Source of the DNA: Peromyscus leucopus
Lineage: Eukaryota > Chordata > Mammalia > Rodentia > Cricetidae
Direction of reading: 5' to 3'
Assembly (NCBI RefSeq): GCF_004664715.2
Contig: NC_051082.1
Span: 9,920,498-9,984,497, forward strand
Length of the DNA stretch: 64,000 nt
Position 1 is the first letter of the stretch. Each line of letters begins with the position of its first letter. This document shows positions 29,905-40,399 of this stretch, piece after piece. Under the pieces are notes generated by a model that saw only the letters and a list, made by a program, of their open reading frames with translations, was not told the DNA's origin and made no database searches. A program made the position numbers and the translations under genes.

Positions 29905-30491
29905 CTTTTGGGGGGCCCACCACCAGGCTCCCACATAAATCACACACGGAGGCTTATTCTTAATTGTAAATGCCCGGCCTTGCCTTGGCTTATTTCTTGC
30001 CAGCTTTTCTTAACTTTAAATGATCCCATCTACCTTTTGCCTCTGGGCTCTTCCCGTTCTCCTACTTCTGTGAGTCTGTGGCTGGCTGTGGAGCTGGGTG
30101 GCTGGCCCCTGGAGTCCTCCTCCTCCTCTGGCCTCTTCTTTGCTCCTTCATCTCAGATTTTTCCTTCTGTTTATTCTTTCTCGATTTGATAGACCTTTCT
30201 TTGTTTTTCACTCCATTGCTGGTTTTGTAGCTGGTGGCTGGTCCCTGATGTCCTCCTCCTTCTCTGGCTAATTCTTCTCCGTCTCTCCCTCTTTCTTTTC
30301 TCCTCCCAGGTTTCTCCTTCTATTTATTCTCTCTGCCTGCCAGCCCCACCTCTCCTTTCTCCTGCCTCACTATTGGCCGTTCAGCTCTTTAGTGACCAAT
30401 CAGGTGTTTTAGACAGGCACAGGAACACAGCTTCACGGAGTTAAACAAATGCCACATAAACAAAAGTAACACACCTTCAAATAATAATCGA
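29905..30491 (-). mobile_element. ERV-like LTR, antisense, with internal duplication
   Basis: On the minus strand it shares long stretches with the element at 32654-33550: CATTTGTTTAACTC, TCTAAAACACCTGATT, GGGGCTGGCAGGCAGAGAGA (followed by ATAAATAG) and GAATAAGCCTCC. A module of about 115 bases occurs twice (plus-strand 30070-30182 and 30218-30338). No coding region. Class is probably ERV2/ERVK-like, not resolved. Confidence 0.65.
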
Positions 30492-32040
30492 CAGCTGCAC
30501 AGCTTCAGAGGACAAGGCAGGCACGGAGGCCAAGCTCCGAAGCGGGAGGGACCACAGATAGTGGGTAGCCAGGGAAGGGCACAGGAAGCTGGGTAGGCTG
30601 GCAAGATCTTTTGTGCGGTTAGGATCTTAAGCAGATCAGGTTAGGGAGTGGGTGACTGAGGGGGAAAAAAAAGACTCAGAAAAAGGACCAGAGCTTTGCC
30701 CGGTGGCTCAATGGTTATGTGAAGGAAGAGGCCAAAGGGTACTGGACAGAGGAGGGCAGGAGTCTTGGTGAAGATGGGTTGAGAAGCCAGGACAGTGAGC
30801 AGCCCACAGGCCGGTCTGTAAAGAGGACAGAAGAGAAGACCCCAGTAGGTCCTCTGCTGCACCGCAATGTGAGGATGACCCTGCAGATCCTATGGTCCCA
30901 ATAACCCGCCATAGCCTTAGCTTTGCTCCCTAGAGAAGCTTCTAGAAGGTAGGTTCCTGTTCCAGGGAGGGTGGGAGGCTGCAGGAAGCAGATGACAGGT
31001 ACGATGAGCAACACTGCCGCTTCTACCCTTGCTCCTCCCAACGTGAGCATCCCGACCTTGTGCCTTTGCCCTGGTGCTGATGGACCTGGACCCTCCTGGT
31101 TCTGCCTGGGCCTGCTAGGTCCAAGGCCTAGGACTCTCGTGTGGTCAGGCAGCCTCTGCGGAAACTCGGGACTTCATCCCTGTACCCTGGAGCTCAGGGA
31201 GGTAATTCTCACTAAGCATTTCTGCAGGACGGGCAGGCTCTGGAGAGAAGTTCTGAGCTTGAACTTTCTGATTGTGGGTGTGCCTGTGATGGGAGCAGGC
31301 GAGACTCCAGAGGAGGACATGTGCACAGTGCTCAAGACGTCAGTGCCAAGCTCAGCGGCTGCCTATATCATGTGATAGCCTCAGCTTTCCACAAACCTGC
31401 TGGTAGCAACGCCCCTCGTGAACCTCAGGCATTGGGGGATCCTCTCAGAGCTCACCCCTGTGCCCTGAATCTCCAAATGGCTTTTCATTCCCTGCTGCCC
31501 CTTGACCCAAGCCCATGGAGTCATGGTCCCTTGGCTGAGGGCTCCAGATTGCTACCTAAGGAGCCTTTTGAATCTGTTGTCTTCTGGGTGTGGTTGGCTT
31601 CTGCTTCTGTCTGTCCTCCTTGGGGCCTCTGGGTGGCGCCTGCACCCACACAAAATGTCCCAGATGCTTCTGCCACCACCACAGATGGCAACTGTCATGT
31701 CCCTGGGAGGTACAGTCCACCGAGGCTCTCAGACCTGCCCCTCTTGTGTCCAGTGAACGCCCAACTCCATTTTGTAGTTGGCTCACATCTAGAAACTTCT
31801 CCCAGCTTGAGGGTCTTGGACCAGACCAAACCTGGGCCTCCCAGGCCTCTGGAGAGCACAGGTGGCTTTGGGTGGTACCCTCCTGTCTGGATCCTCTAAA
31901 AGTGACCACTGTCCCTGCCTGGCACCGACCACCAGAGTCGTGGACCCTCCTGCCTCCTGCAGGATCATCAGAAAAACCAAAGCACAGGGCAGGAGGGACC
32001 AATGCCCTTCCTAATCTGTAGATCCAGCTTTCCAACCTAC
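30492..32040. other. Intergenic unique sequence
   Basis: No repeat of known family recognised. GC-rich open frames on both strands around 31,320-32,035 lack any recognisable protein motif and overlap each other. Confidence 0.6.
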
Positions 32041-32064
32041 TTTCGGGCTTTGAGTTCTTTGGTT

Positions 32065-32222
32065 TTTTTTCTTTTGGTTTTTTTGAGACAGGGTTTCTCT
32101 GTGTAGCCCTGGCTGCCTGGAACTCACTCTGTAGACCAGGCTATCCTCGAACTCACAGAGATCTGCCTGCCTCTGCCTTTCAAGTGCTGGGATTAAAGGT
32201 GTGCACCACCACTGCTGCCTCA
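32065..32222 (-). mobile_element. B1 SINE, antisense
   Basis: TTTTTTTGAGACAGGGTTTC, CTGTAGACCAGGCTATCCTC and GTGCTGGGATTAAAGGTGTG identify a nearly complete antisense B1. Confidence 0.92.
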
Positions 32223-32249
32223 GATTTCGAGTTTTTAAAGCAACGCTTG

Positions 32250-32430
32250 TTTCTTATTTTTAATTGCATTTATGTGTGAGTCCAGGTGACCGGGAAGGCC
32301 AGAGGCATCGGATCCCCTGGAGCTGGAGTTGTAACTGTTGTGAACTCCCCTACTCAAGAGCTGGGAATTGAACTTTCATCCTCTGTAAGATCAACATGGG
32401 CTCCTGAACAGAGCCATCTCTCCAGCCTGA
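32250..32430 (-). mobile_element. B2 SINE, antisense, diverged
   Basis: GCATCGGATCCCCTGGAGCT, GAGCTGGGAATTGAACTTTC and AGAGCCATCTCTCCAGCCT match antisense B2 with a disturbed middle. Confidence 0.75.
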
Positions 32431-32660
32431 GATGTATATTCTTGTCTCCCTCCTTGAAGCTGGGTGCATCCCTGTTTCTACTACAGGGCTGTGCTTTTCT
32501 GGCCCCCGGCTTCCAGCCTGCTCCTCCTTATTCCACATCCCAGCCCCATCGCCTGGGGCAGACATAACTGCTTGGTCTGTGTGTCCTCACCTAGAACACA
32601 GACCCATAAGGGTGAGAACTGTGTCCCCAGAATTCATGACAGTGGAGGAAAGTGCTGTAG

Positions 32661-32864
32661 ATTATTATTATTATTATTATTATTTTGGTTTTTCCAGACA
32701 GGGATTCTCTGTGTAGCTTTGTGCCTTTCCTGGAACTCACTCTGTAGCCCAGGCTGGCCTCGAACTCACAGAGATCCTCCTGGCTCTGCCTCCTGAGTGC
32801 TGGGATTAAAGGCGTGCGCCGCCGCCGCCGCCGCCGCGCCCCGCCGCCGCGCCACCACCACCCA
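32661..32864 (-). mobile_element. B1 SINE, antisense, with (ATT)n tail and (GCC)n head
   Basis: The A-tail side appears as an ATT microsatellite (32661-32685) and the head side as a GCC-rich expansion (32817-32854). Flanks GCTGTAGATTATTATT (32654) and GCTGTAGAATATTATT (32865) agree at 15 of 16 bases, marking the insertion. Confidence 0.9.
32817..32854 (+). repeat. (GCC)n-rich expansion at B1 head
   Basis: A pure run of GCC units then a shorter imperfect run, at the place where B1 normally reads GCGCCACCACC. High local CpG density. Confidence 0.9.
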
Positions 32865-33251
32865 GCTGTAGAATATTATTTTAAGATGTGTTACATTTGT
32901 TTATGGTGTGGAACGTTTGTTTAATGTTGCAAAGATGTGTTGTGTTCTTTTATGTTGCATTTGTTTAACTCGGAAGCTGTGTTACTGTATCTGCCTAAAA
33001 CACCTGATTTGTCTAATAAAGAGCTGAACAGCCAATAACCTGGCAGGAGAAAGGATAGGCGGGGCTGGCAGGCAGAGAGAATAAATAGGAGGAGAAATCT
33101 GGGAGAAAGAGGAGAAGAGGACATCAGGGGCCAGCCACCCAGCTACACAGCCAGCCACAGAGTAAGTACTAAAGAACAGTATATAGAATAGAGCAAGATA
33201 AAAGCCCAGAGGCTGAAAGTTGATAAGATAACTTAAGAAAACCTGGCTAGA

Positions 33252-33437
33252 GCCGGGCGGTGGTGGCGCACGCCTTTAATCCCAGCACTCGGGAGGCAGA
33301 GCCAGGCAGATCTCTGTGAGTTCGAGGCCAGCCTGGTCTACAAAGTGAGTTCCAGGAAAGGCACAAAACTACACAGAGAAACCCTGTCTTGAAAAAAAAG
33401 AAAGAAAGAAAGGAAGGAAGGAAGAAAGAAAAGATAG
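33252..33437 (+). mobile_element. B1 SINE, sense, with GAAA/GGAA tail
   Basis: Full sense B1 from GCCGGGCGGTGGTGGCGCA to GAAACCCTGTCTTG, with the GTTCCAGGAAAGGCACAAAA variant, then a purine-rich tail (33391-33437). Sits inside the LTR. Confidence 0.96.
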
Positions 33438-33589
33438 AAACAAACCAAGCTAAGGCCAGGCATTTGTAAGTAAGAATAAGCCTCCATGTGATTTCTTTGG
33501 TAGCAGGGTGGAAGGCCCCCAAAGAGTGAGAGCCACAGAGTAAAACGAATCAACACAAGAAAGCTCACTAATATTTTAAAATTTCTTTT

Positions 33590-33850
33590 GAAGTGATTCT
33601 AGATTTACAGAGGAGCCACGCGACACGTTCTCACCCTACCCCAACGTTACCACATGCGTGTGCTGTGAGCGGCGCCTGCCCATCCTGTGCCTTGCTCGGA
33701 TTTCCCCACAGGTCCTCGGTGTGGCCCAGAGTCCAATTCAGGACCTCATGTGAGCCACGCTCCTCCTGTCTCCTCTGATCGGCGTCGTTTCTCGGTCTTA
33801 CATTTGCTTTGTGACCCTGAGCCAAGCCAGTTATTTAATTGTGGTTTGCC
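33590..33850 (+). mobile_element. Old L1 (L1M-type) 3' end relic
   Basis: GTGATTCTAGATTTACAGAG at the start and CACAGGTCCTCGGTGTGG, then TGTCTCCTCTGATCGGCG, follow the order of mammalian-wide L1M 3' UTR sequence. Heavily decayed. Confidence 0.5.
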
Positions 33851-34123
33851 CCCCCCCCTCCATTTGGATTGGCCGCCTGACGTTTTCTTGTGATTAAATT
33901 GCATTTCGCGGCAAAGCTAGCGCAAAAGTGAGTGGCATGACTCTTCACAGCAGCGTCACGGGGTGGGGATGATGTTTATGAGTTGTCAGGTGATGGTCAC
34001 CCTAACTTGTTGCTAAGGAGGCCTTTTCAGAGTTTCTCCTCCCCACTGTTGATGCCCCCGACCCCCCAAAACTTTGAATTGACTAGCATCTACCAGGGAA
34101 AAGCAGGCAGTGTCCCAGACTGT

Positions 34124-34135
34124 CCACCAGATGGC
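34124..34135 (+). promoter_or_regulatory. CTCF core motif, plus orientation
   Basis: CCACCAGATGGC fits the CTCF core CCASYAGRKGGC at all 12 positions and is followed by AG. It is outside any recognised repeat. Occupancy unknown. Confidence 0.5.
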
Positions 34136-34362
34136 AGCCTTCACCACTGTATCTACATGGGCAAGGTCCGGGTGTTAGAAAGCTGGCTCTGAGCATGGAG
34201 AGACATTGTGGGGCTGGTGGGAGGAGGCGGCTAGAGGAGCCCCGGCTCGGGTGGACAGCCTGAGGTGACAGACCCTTGCAGGGGTGGCTTTGAGGAGCAA
34301 CATGGCTTGGTAAATCTATAGCCTGCAGTAGACTCTGTGAGCAAACGGCTGCTGTGGGGTGG

Positions 34363-34365
<3 letters not shown>

Positions 34366-34400
<35 letters not shown>
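34366..34400 (+). repeat. (GT)n microsatellite
   Basis: About 17 uninterrupted GT units. Confidence 0.97.
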
Positions 34401-34401
<1 letters not shown>

Positions 34402-34764
34402 GGAGAACGGGAGGTTTCTGCTGCTATTTCAGTACCTAGCCATCTGCTCAGAAACATAGCCTACCTATGGTCACCTGCTGCCTACCACCACCTGCCTTGG
34501 AAAAGGCCTGTGCTCAGGCATGGGGTGGGAAAGAGACCCCAGGTGTGAGAGAGCACTTGGTAGACATAGAGATTACAGGCTTGGGCCAAACCCGGCACGG
34601 AGGATAGCCTTCATGTTTGACTCAAGTGTAATTCAGGGACTGTTAGCACTGTGTGCTCTTCAGGGGACCATGAGAGGGCCAGACGACCATACTCCTGCTG
34701 GGTTGTGTTTGTCAGAGCACAAGGAACTCTACATGTAAAATGAGCACACATGAAAAATGTAATT

Positions 34765-35032
34765 CTCTGTGTGTATGTGTGTGGGGGTGTACATGGGCCA
34801 AAGGTCAACCTCAGGCGGTCATCCACCTTGTATTATGAGACAGAGCTTCTGTTTTGGCCTGGAGCTCACCAAGTAAGCTAGGCTAACTAGCTGGTAAGCC
34901 CCAGAATTCTACTTGCCTTGGCCTCCCCAGTTGTGGGATTATATGGATGCAACCATATGCCTGTAATGGCACTGAGGTCCCCTCACTTGTATGGCACGTA
35001 CCTTACCGACTAAACCATCTCCCCAGCCCCCT
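34765..35032 (-). mobile_element. B4/RSINE1-like SINE, antisense
   Basis: GTGTACATGGGCCAAAGGTC, CCTGGAGCTCACCAAGTAAG and CGACTAAACCATCTCCCCAG follow the antisense RSINE1/B4 order. Confidence 0.7.
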
Positions 35033-35820
35033 AAAACTCACTTTTGCTTCTGGTCAAAGCACATGGCATACGCGATTTACCATCTTAATGGTTTTTTTAA
35101 ATGCATTAATTGTGTGTCTCTGTGTGAGTGCAGGTGTGTGCCAGTATCGTCCTGGGCCCTCTCGACCTGGCCTGATGTCTCGTGGACAGAGGATCACCTT
35201 GACCTGGGGCCCTGCCCTGCAGCTTAGCCACCTTCCCAAGCATCAGTTTCCACAGGTGGAGAGCAGCATGGCCATACCGATCTCTCAGGGAGGTGGCGGG
35301 CATGCAAGCTCCATGAAGGCTGAGAAGCTGGGCGGATGACGGACTGTTGGGGATTTGCTCTCACACCCTTGCAGGGAACTGAGTGAAATGAACAGGTGAG
35401 AGAGAGAGCAGGCGATGGGCGAGAAGAACGGCTGCAGTGTGGTTGTGGACACCGGGCTAGGGTGGGGCTGGCTCTCCTCTGGATACTGCTGTGAGGTTTT
35501 GATATTCTGTGTGCGTGCGTATGTACACATATCTGTGCGTGTCCATGTGTTTTCAGATGCACAGCTCTTTCCTGTGGGGTTGCATGGCATGCCAGGCCTT
35601 AGTGTCGGGGGCTGTGACCCTTACCTGAGCGGGCTCCGTTTCCCATCTCCCCCTGCATCTCTTGGTTGGAGCCCTGGACCTATTCATTTTTCCTTTTCTT
35701 TCTATTTTCCTTTTTGTTCACTCAAATCCTACCTCTTTTCCTTCTTGTCCTCCCTCCTCCCTCCCTATCTATCACCTGCCTTTGGCTCACTCACTTTCAC
35801 CTCCCCGCCTCCCCCAACTA
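35033..35820. other. Intergenic sequence
   Basis: A possible B2-related relic near 35,090-35,200, then unique sequence ending in a pyrimidine-rich stretch (35,655-35,820). Nothing else recognised. Confidence 0.6.
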
Positions 35821-35823
35821 TCC

Positions 35824-36000
35824 TTTTTTTTTTTTTTAAAGACTTATTTATTATGTATACAGTGTTCTGTCTGCATGTATGCCTGCAGGCCAGAAGAGGG
35901 CGCCAGATCTCGTTACAGATGGTTGCGAGCTGTCATGTGGTTGCTGGAAATTGAACTCAGGACCTCTGGAAGAACAGCCAGTGCTCTTAACTGCCCACTA
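35824..36000 (-). mobile_element. B2 SINE, antisense, with CTCF-like box
   Basis: T run then CTTATTTATTATGTATACAG, GTTGCTGGAAATTGAACTCA and AGTGCTCTTAACTGCCC. CCAGAAGAGGGCGCC at 35890-35904 is the B2 box known in rodents to bind CTCF. Confidence 0.9.
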
Positions 36001-36032
36001 ACTATCCTTTTATGAGGTCAGTATTGTATGAT

Positions 36033-36501
36033 TTTTGTTTGTGTTCTGACAAATAAAGCTTGCCTGGAGATCAGAGGGTGGAGCTAGCCACCAGTAAACC
36101 ATAGAGGCCAGGCAGTGATGGCACACACCTTTAATCACAGCACTTGGGAGGAGGAAGCAGGAAGATCAGGAGTTCAAGTCTACATGAGATTGAACCAGTC
36201 TAAAAGAGAAACAGAGCCGGGTGGTGGTGGCTCACATCTTTGATCCCAGCACTTAGGATCTCATGCCTTTGATCCCAGTGCTTGGGAGGCTCACACCTTT
36301 AATCCCAGCACATTCAGGAGGTAGAGACAGGAATATAAGGTGGGTGGAGACAGGATCTTGGCGCCCATTCAGTTTGAGGATTCGTAGAGACAGGATGCCC
36401 TATACTGTCTGAGATTTTATAGAGGTAAGAAGTCTCTGGTGGCTGGCTACTCTGCTTCTCTGATCTCCAGGCAAGCTTTATTTGTCAGAACACAAACAAA
36501 A
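36033..36501. mobile_element. Foldback element with 44-bp perfect terminal inverted repeats
   Basis: The arms at 36033-36076 and 36458-36501 are exact reverse complements over 44 bases; each carries AATAAAGC on its own strand. Between them lie four reiterated B1-head-like stretches (about 36109-36150, 36216-36255, 36259-36288, 36290-36312) with TTTAATC/TTTGATCCCAGC cores. I recall similar ends in cricetid genomes but cannot name the family. No ORF. No clear target-site duplication. Confidence 0.8.
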
Positions 36502-36509
36502 TATCACAC

Positions 36510-37240
36510 AACAGGTCAGTGATGGAGAGGTTGACCTTCATGCAAGTCTCCTAAGTCAAACACTTCGGGACCATACACAGAAATCTACCTTTCTGACCTA
36601 TCTCCTCAGCAAGCCCTGGTCCAGGCCGTTGACTGCTTCTCTGTCTCCTCACACCTTCCTGTCGCTTGCCATAGAAGCTTCTCCCCCAGGTTGCCAGATA
36701 CAGGGACCAAATACAGAGAATGTCCTGGGAATTTGAGTTTCAGATAATAAGTGGGTTTCGAGTAAGTACATCTCCTGCCTCACTTTTAGATACAATTGAA
36801 ATTGAAATCTAGCTCAGCCTTTCCTGATATAGTTGGCACCTGCTCTGGTGTTATTATTCATGTATTTATTAATTTTTTCATGTGAGCACCTTCTGTATAT
36901 ATGGTGCTTGCCAGCTGCGGACTCCTAACTAGCTTAGCTCCTGCCTACAAAGACCTCCCTGTACTGTCCCAGAAGCCAGTCATAGCCAGTGAATGGGAAG
37001 GCTAAGCAATGTGCCAAGGGCAGAAATCCTATGTGGCCCCAGGAATGTGGGTGCTTTGGGGGAGATGGGCTGGACATAGCGGCAGGTGTCTCTGAGCCAT
37101 GACACTGGTTCCCCATATTTAAAGGGGGTATTGTTAGTCTGCTCTGAGGGTACAACCAGTTTGCAAACAATAAAGCAGTTCTCATATATCCGACATCTGG
37201 AAACTCGTGGGCACACAAGTCAAAATGACCTTCTCCTAGG
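36510..37240. other. Intergenic unique sequence
   Basis: No repeat family recognised. Confidence 0.6.
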
Positions 37241-37242
37241 TT

Positions 37243-37412
37243 GCTGAGAGGACTCTGTGGATAAAAGCCCTGCCACCAAGCTTGATGGTCTGAGTTCCAT
37301 CCCTGGGACCCATGTGGTGGAAGGAGAGAACTGACTCCTGCAAGTTGTCCTTGCAGGACCGCCACATGTGTGCTATGGCATGCTGTCTGTCACCCGCCCA
37401 AAATAAATAAAA
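37243..37412 (+). mobile_element. B3 SINE, sense
   Basis: CCAAGCTTGATGGTCTGAG, GGTGGAAGGAGAGAACTGAC and CCAAAATAAATAAAAATG match B3 with its tail. Confidence 0.85.
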
Positions 37413-38063
37413 ATGTAACAAGTTGGAATGTGAGCTCTCCTAAGGAAGTGCTGTAAATGGCCATTGCTCTGCACATGACTGGGCTGGGCGTGTGGCCACT
37501 GGCCAGCGTCTGAGCCTCTGAGTTCTCAAGCTTTCTTTCCTCACCTCAATCGTGGAGAAAATGTATTCCCATTCCTTCAGTTCCTTTCAACTGCTATCTA
37601 TCATTATTCCAGTCGTCTGCACCCTTGGTCTGTTCTCTGCCTTCAACGGCACAGTAACACCAAGAAAACATGGGGGAAGCTGACAATGTCACTGCTCTGG
37701 TCTGCTGCTGGCCTTGCACGGTGGAAAAGAGGGTGCAGGTAAGAAACCAGCTGGTCATTGTAACAGACCCACTCTCCAGATAATAATCCACGGGTATATC
37801 GATTACATGCATGGATCAAGCCTTTCGTAAGGACAGAGCCCTAGGCACTCTCTTAAAGGCTCCACCTAGTCTCCTCTCAGTATTTTGTAATGGGGGTTGC
37901 AGAGTGCTCCATGGCTCCGGGGATGGACCTGACTCAGCTTGGTGAGGGAATAAAGAAAAGACACACACACAGAGAAAAGTTAGGATCCAGTGGACTGGAT
38001 TCTCTGATGGAGAAACTGCAGCTCTGAGGGACCGAGGTGCCTGTTTTATATAGCGTTGAATGG
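37413..38063. other. Intergenic sequence before the minisatellite
   Basis: Unique-looking. A TATA-like TTTTATATAG at about 38043 and an AATAAAG at 37949 lie in sequence that could be a decayed LTR, but I cannot identify it. Confidence 0.5.
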
Positions 38064-38629
38064 GTGGTGGAGTCACTGCATGCAGCTGAGCCAGGAGGCG
38101 GGGTTACTGCATACAGCTGAGCCAGGAGGCGGGTTACTGTATACAGCTGAGCCAGGAGGCAGTGTTACTGCATACAGCTGAGCAAGGAGGCGGAGTTACT
38201 GCATACAGCTAAGCAAGGAGGCGGGGTTACTGCATACAGCTGAGCAAGGAGGCGGGGTTACTGCATACAGCTGAGAAAGAAGGCGGGGTTACTGCATACA
38301 GCTGAGAAAGGAGGCGGGGTTACTGCATGCAGCTGAGCCAGGAGGCGGGGTTACTGCATACAGCTGAGCAAAGAGGCGGGGTTACTGCATGCAGCTGAGC
38401 AAGGAGGCGGGGTTACTGCATGCAGCTGAGCAAGGGCGGGGTTACTGTATAGAGCTGAGCAAGGAGGCGGGGTTACTGCATACAGCTGAGAAAGGAGGCG
38501 GGGTTACTGCATACAGCTGAGAAAGGAGGCGGGGTTACTGCATACAGCTGAGCAAGGAGGCAGGGTTACTGCATATAGCTGAGCAAGGAGGCGGGGTTAC
38601 TGCATGCAGCTGAACAAGGAGACAGGTTT
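38064..38629 (+). repeat. 31-bp minisatellite, 17 full copies
   Basis: From 38086 each unit reads CTGAG(C/A)(A/C)AGGAGGCGGGG then TTACTGCAT(A/G)CAG. Two units are shortened (30 and 29 bases). A partial unit precedes (38064-38085) and another follows (38609-38629). Every junction recreates CAGCTG (E-box) or a near copy, next to GGCGGGG. Confidence 0.97.
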
Positions 38630-39525
38630 AGCTAATCTAGGTAGGAACAATCCCTGTAGGGGAACAGTCTTCAATCTGTGAACACAGGGAAAAGCTATGG
38701 TGGACATTTTCTGCACATACTGCCAGTGTCCCCATGTGGACCAGCGGAAGGCTCTGCCATCCCTCTGTGCCTCACCCTGTGGGGAGGGGACTTTGCCGTT
38801 TTCCCATGGGTCTGAGGTGATGATGTCCTTGGCACAGCTGTGCCCTAGCAACAACACGCATTCCCTCAGGACTTCGTCCCTCAGCGCTTCCTCCACTCCC
38901 TACATTTCTGTCTGTTTTATGTCTTAGATGTTTGGGGTGGATTGTTAGTCCAGCTGCAGTGCTCAACGTCAGACCAGAAGGATGATGGAGGTCGAGATCG
39001 TAGCAGCTGCTGTGCCCAAAGAAAAACAAAAGGAGCCAGTTCCAAGGGATGGAAGGCTCGAAGCTCATCGGGGATTGTTTTTTGCAGTATCATCCATCAG
39101 CAGGCAAAACCATCTGATGGTAAGCCATCTGGGATGTACTGGTGTGACTGACCTCACCCACACCATCATCTCATCCACACCATCATCTCATCCACACCAT
39201 CATTATTTGGATCTATACACCCAGGAGGCGGATCCCAATTAATTCCCAGTTATCCGACCTAAGGCCCAGGGCTGTAATGTGCTCTGAGTAGTTGATCAGC
39301 ACTCATTGGGACTCCAGGTGTTTAGAGCAAAAGAAAGGACTCATAAACAGGTACGGGAGGATGTAACCGAGCCCAGGAGACCTCTCCCTCTGACCTGTCT
39401 TACATGCATGACTGTAATTAGCAGACACAAAATGGGTAGTTCTGAAAGAGCCAAGAATTTTCCCTTTGGCTGCTCATCCCACCCTCCCACCCCCACCCTG
39501 CTGGTTTGGGCTGCATTCTTGACCT
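38630..39525. other. Intergenic sequence
   Basis: Unique-looking, with a short CATC-rich tandem repeat (about three 17-base units) at 39158-39204. No exon supported. Confidence 0.6.
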
Positions 39526-39527
39526 CG

Positions 39528-39648
39528 GTTTGATTCTTGGGGCCTGCATGGCGGAAGGAGAGAGCCAGTTCCCGGAGACTGTCCTCTGGCCTCCCCACGG
39601 GCATCATGGCACAAGCACCCCCTCCCCCATACGACAATAAATGTCATA
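39528..39648 (+). mobile_element. B3 SINE, sense, partial
   Basis: GATTCTTGGGGCCTGCATGG, GGAAGGAGAGAGCCAGTTCC and ACAATAAATGTC match the 3' two-thirds of B3. Confidence 0.75.
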
Positions 39649-39894
39649 GAACATTGGACATAAAACAAGATTTAGCAGTAGATGTAACAACAGCTCATAC
39701 TTTGAAGTAAACAAGACACACACAGCCAGGTGGTGACCTACAAGACAAATGTGAGAAAAATTCCAGAATGCTACTCATGGAGACAGGAGACGCGCACCAA
39801 GGTTGCGAGCGCCTGTGAGGGACAGTGGGCACATAGTAGGTGTTTTAGCGGGAATGGGAGAGATAATTGGTCAGAGATGCTATATAGAGTATGT

Positions 39895-39997
39895 TTTTTT
39901 TTTTTTTTGTAATAAATGAAAGATATGAATCCTGAGGCTTGAGATGTATTTCCACCCCCTGACCATGAACCCATGAGACAATGCAACCACAGGACAG

Positions 39998-40031
<34 letters not shown>

Positions 40032-40048
40032 ACACACACACACACACG
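39895..40048 (+). repeat. T run and (CA)n microsatellite
   Basis: T run at 39895-39909 and a CA repeat with one TA interruption at 39997-40047. Confidence 0.95.
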
Positions 40049-40089
40049 CGTGCCAGGCAAAAACTAAGTGCAGATGACGACTATATTAT

Positions 40090-40395
40090 TATGGACGAGG
40101 GGCAGAGCAGGGGAGGGGGAGACTTTAAGTCAAATGGTACTTTTAGGAATAAAGAGGCATACAACACAATGTTAAAAGATTCAATTCACAAGGGAGCTAG
40201 AATAATTTTAAACTTGTATGCACTTAACACATGCCCAACCCACAATTACAGTGGGATATTTTAACATACCTTTTTCGGTAATTGAGAGCTGAAATACACA
40301 AAAAAAGTAATGAAGAAAGGAGAAAGATGGGGACAGATAATTAACAGCCGAGATCTAATGGACATGCCGAGAAGCCACAATTAGAGGCGATGTGC
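40090..40395 (+). pseudogene. Decayed L1 ORF2 endonuclease-region relic
   Basis: Read with frameshifts, AATTTTAAACTTGTATGCAC followed by TTAACACATGCCCAACCC resembles the NIYAPNT region of L1 ORF2, GGATATTTTAACATACC resembles GDFNTP, and CCGAGATCTAATGGACATGC resembles the DLIDI segment, in the right order. Multiple stops; no function. Confidence 0.5.
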
Positions 40396-40399
40396 CTTC

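Larger units (their letters stand above)
32654..33550 (+). mobile_element. ERV-like LTR, sense, split by two nested B1s
   Basis: The LTR starts near TGTAGATTATT and runs through TCTAATAAAGAGCTGAACAG, GGGGCTGGCAGGCAGAGAGA and, beyond the second B1, GAATAAGCCTCC. It is the sense partner of 29905-30491. One antisense B1 with a 16-base target-site duplication interrupts its 5' end and one sense B1 interrupts it at 33252. Both insertions are younger than the LTR. No protein-coding sequence. Confidence 0.65.
33851..34764. other. Intergenic with (GT)n and a CTCF-like motif
   Basis: Mostly unique. Contains CCACCAGATGGC at 34124-34135 and a GT microsatellite at 34366-34400. Confidence 0.65.

Noticed and set aside
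31321..32035. Overlapping long frames in GC-rich intergenic DNA
   Set aside because: Frames of 140-190 codons exist on both strands in the same place, which is typical of stop-poor GC-rich sequence.
38064..38629. CRISPR-like regular spacing
   Set aside because: The array has no unique spacers; units abut directly. It is a minisatellite in a rodent genome.
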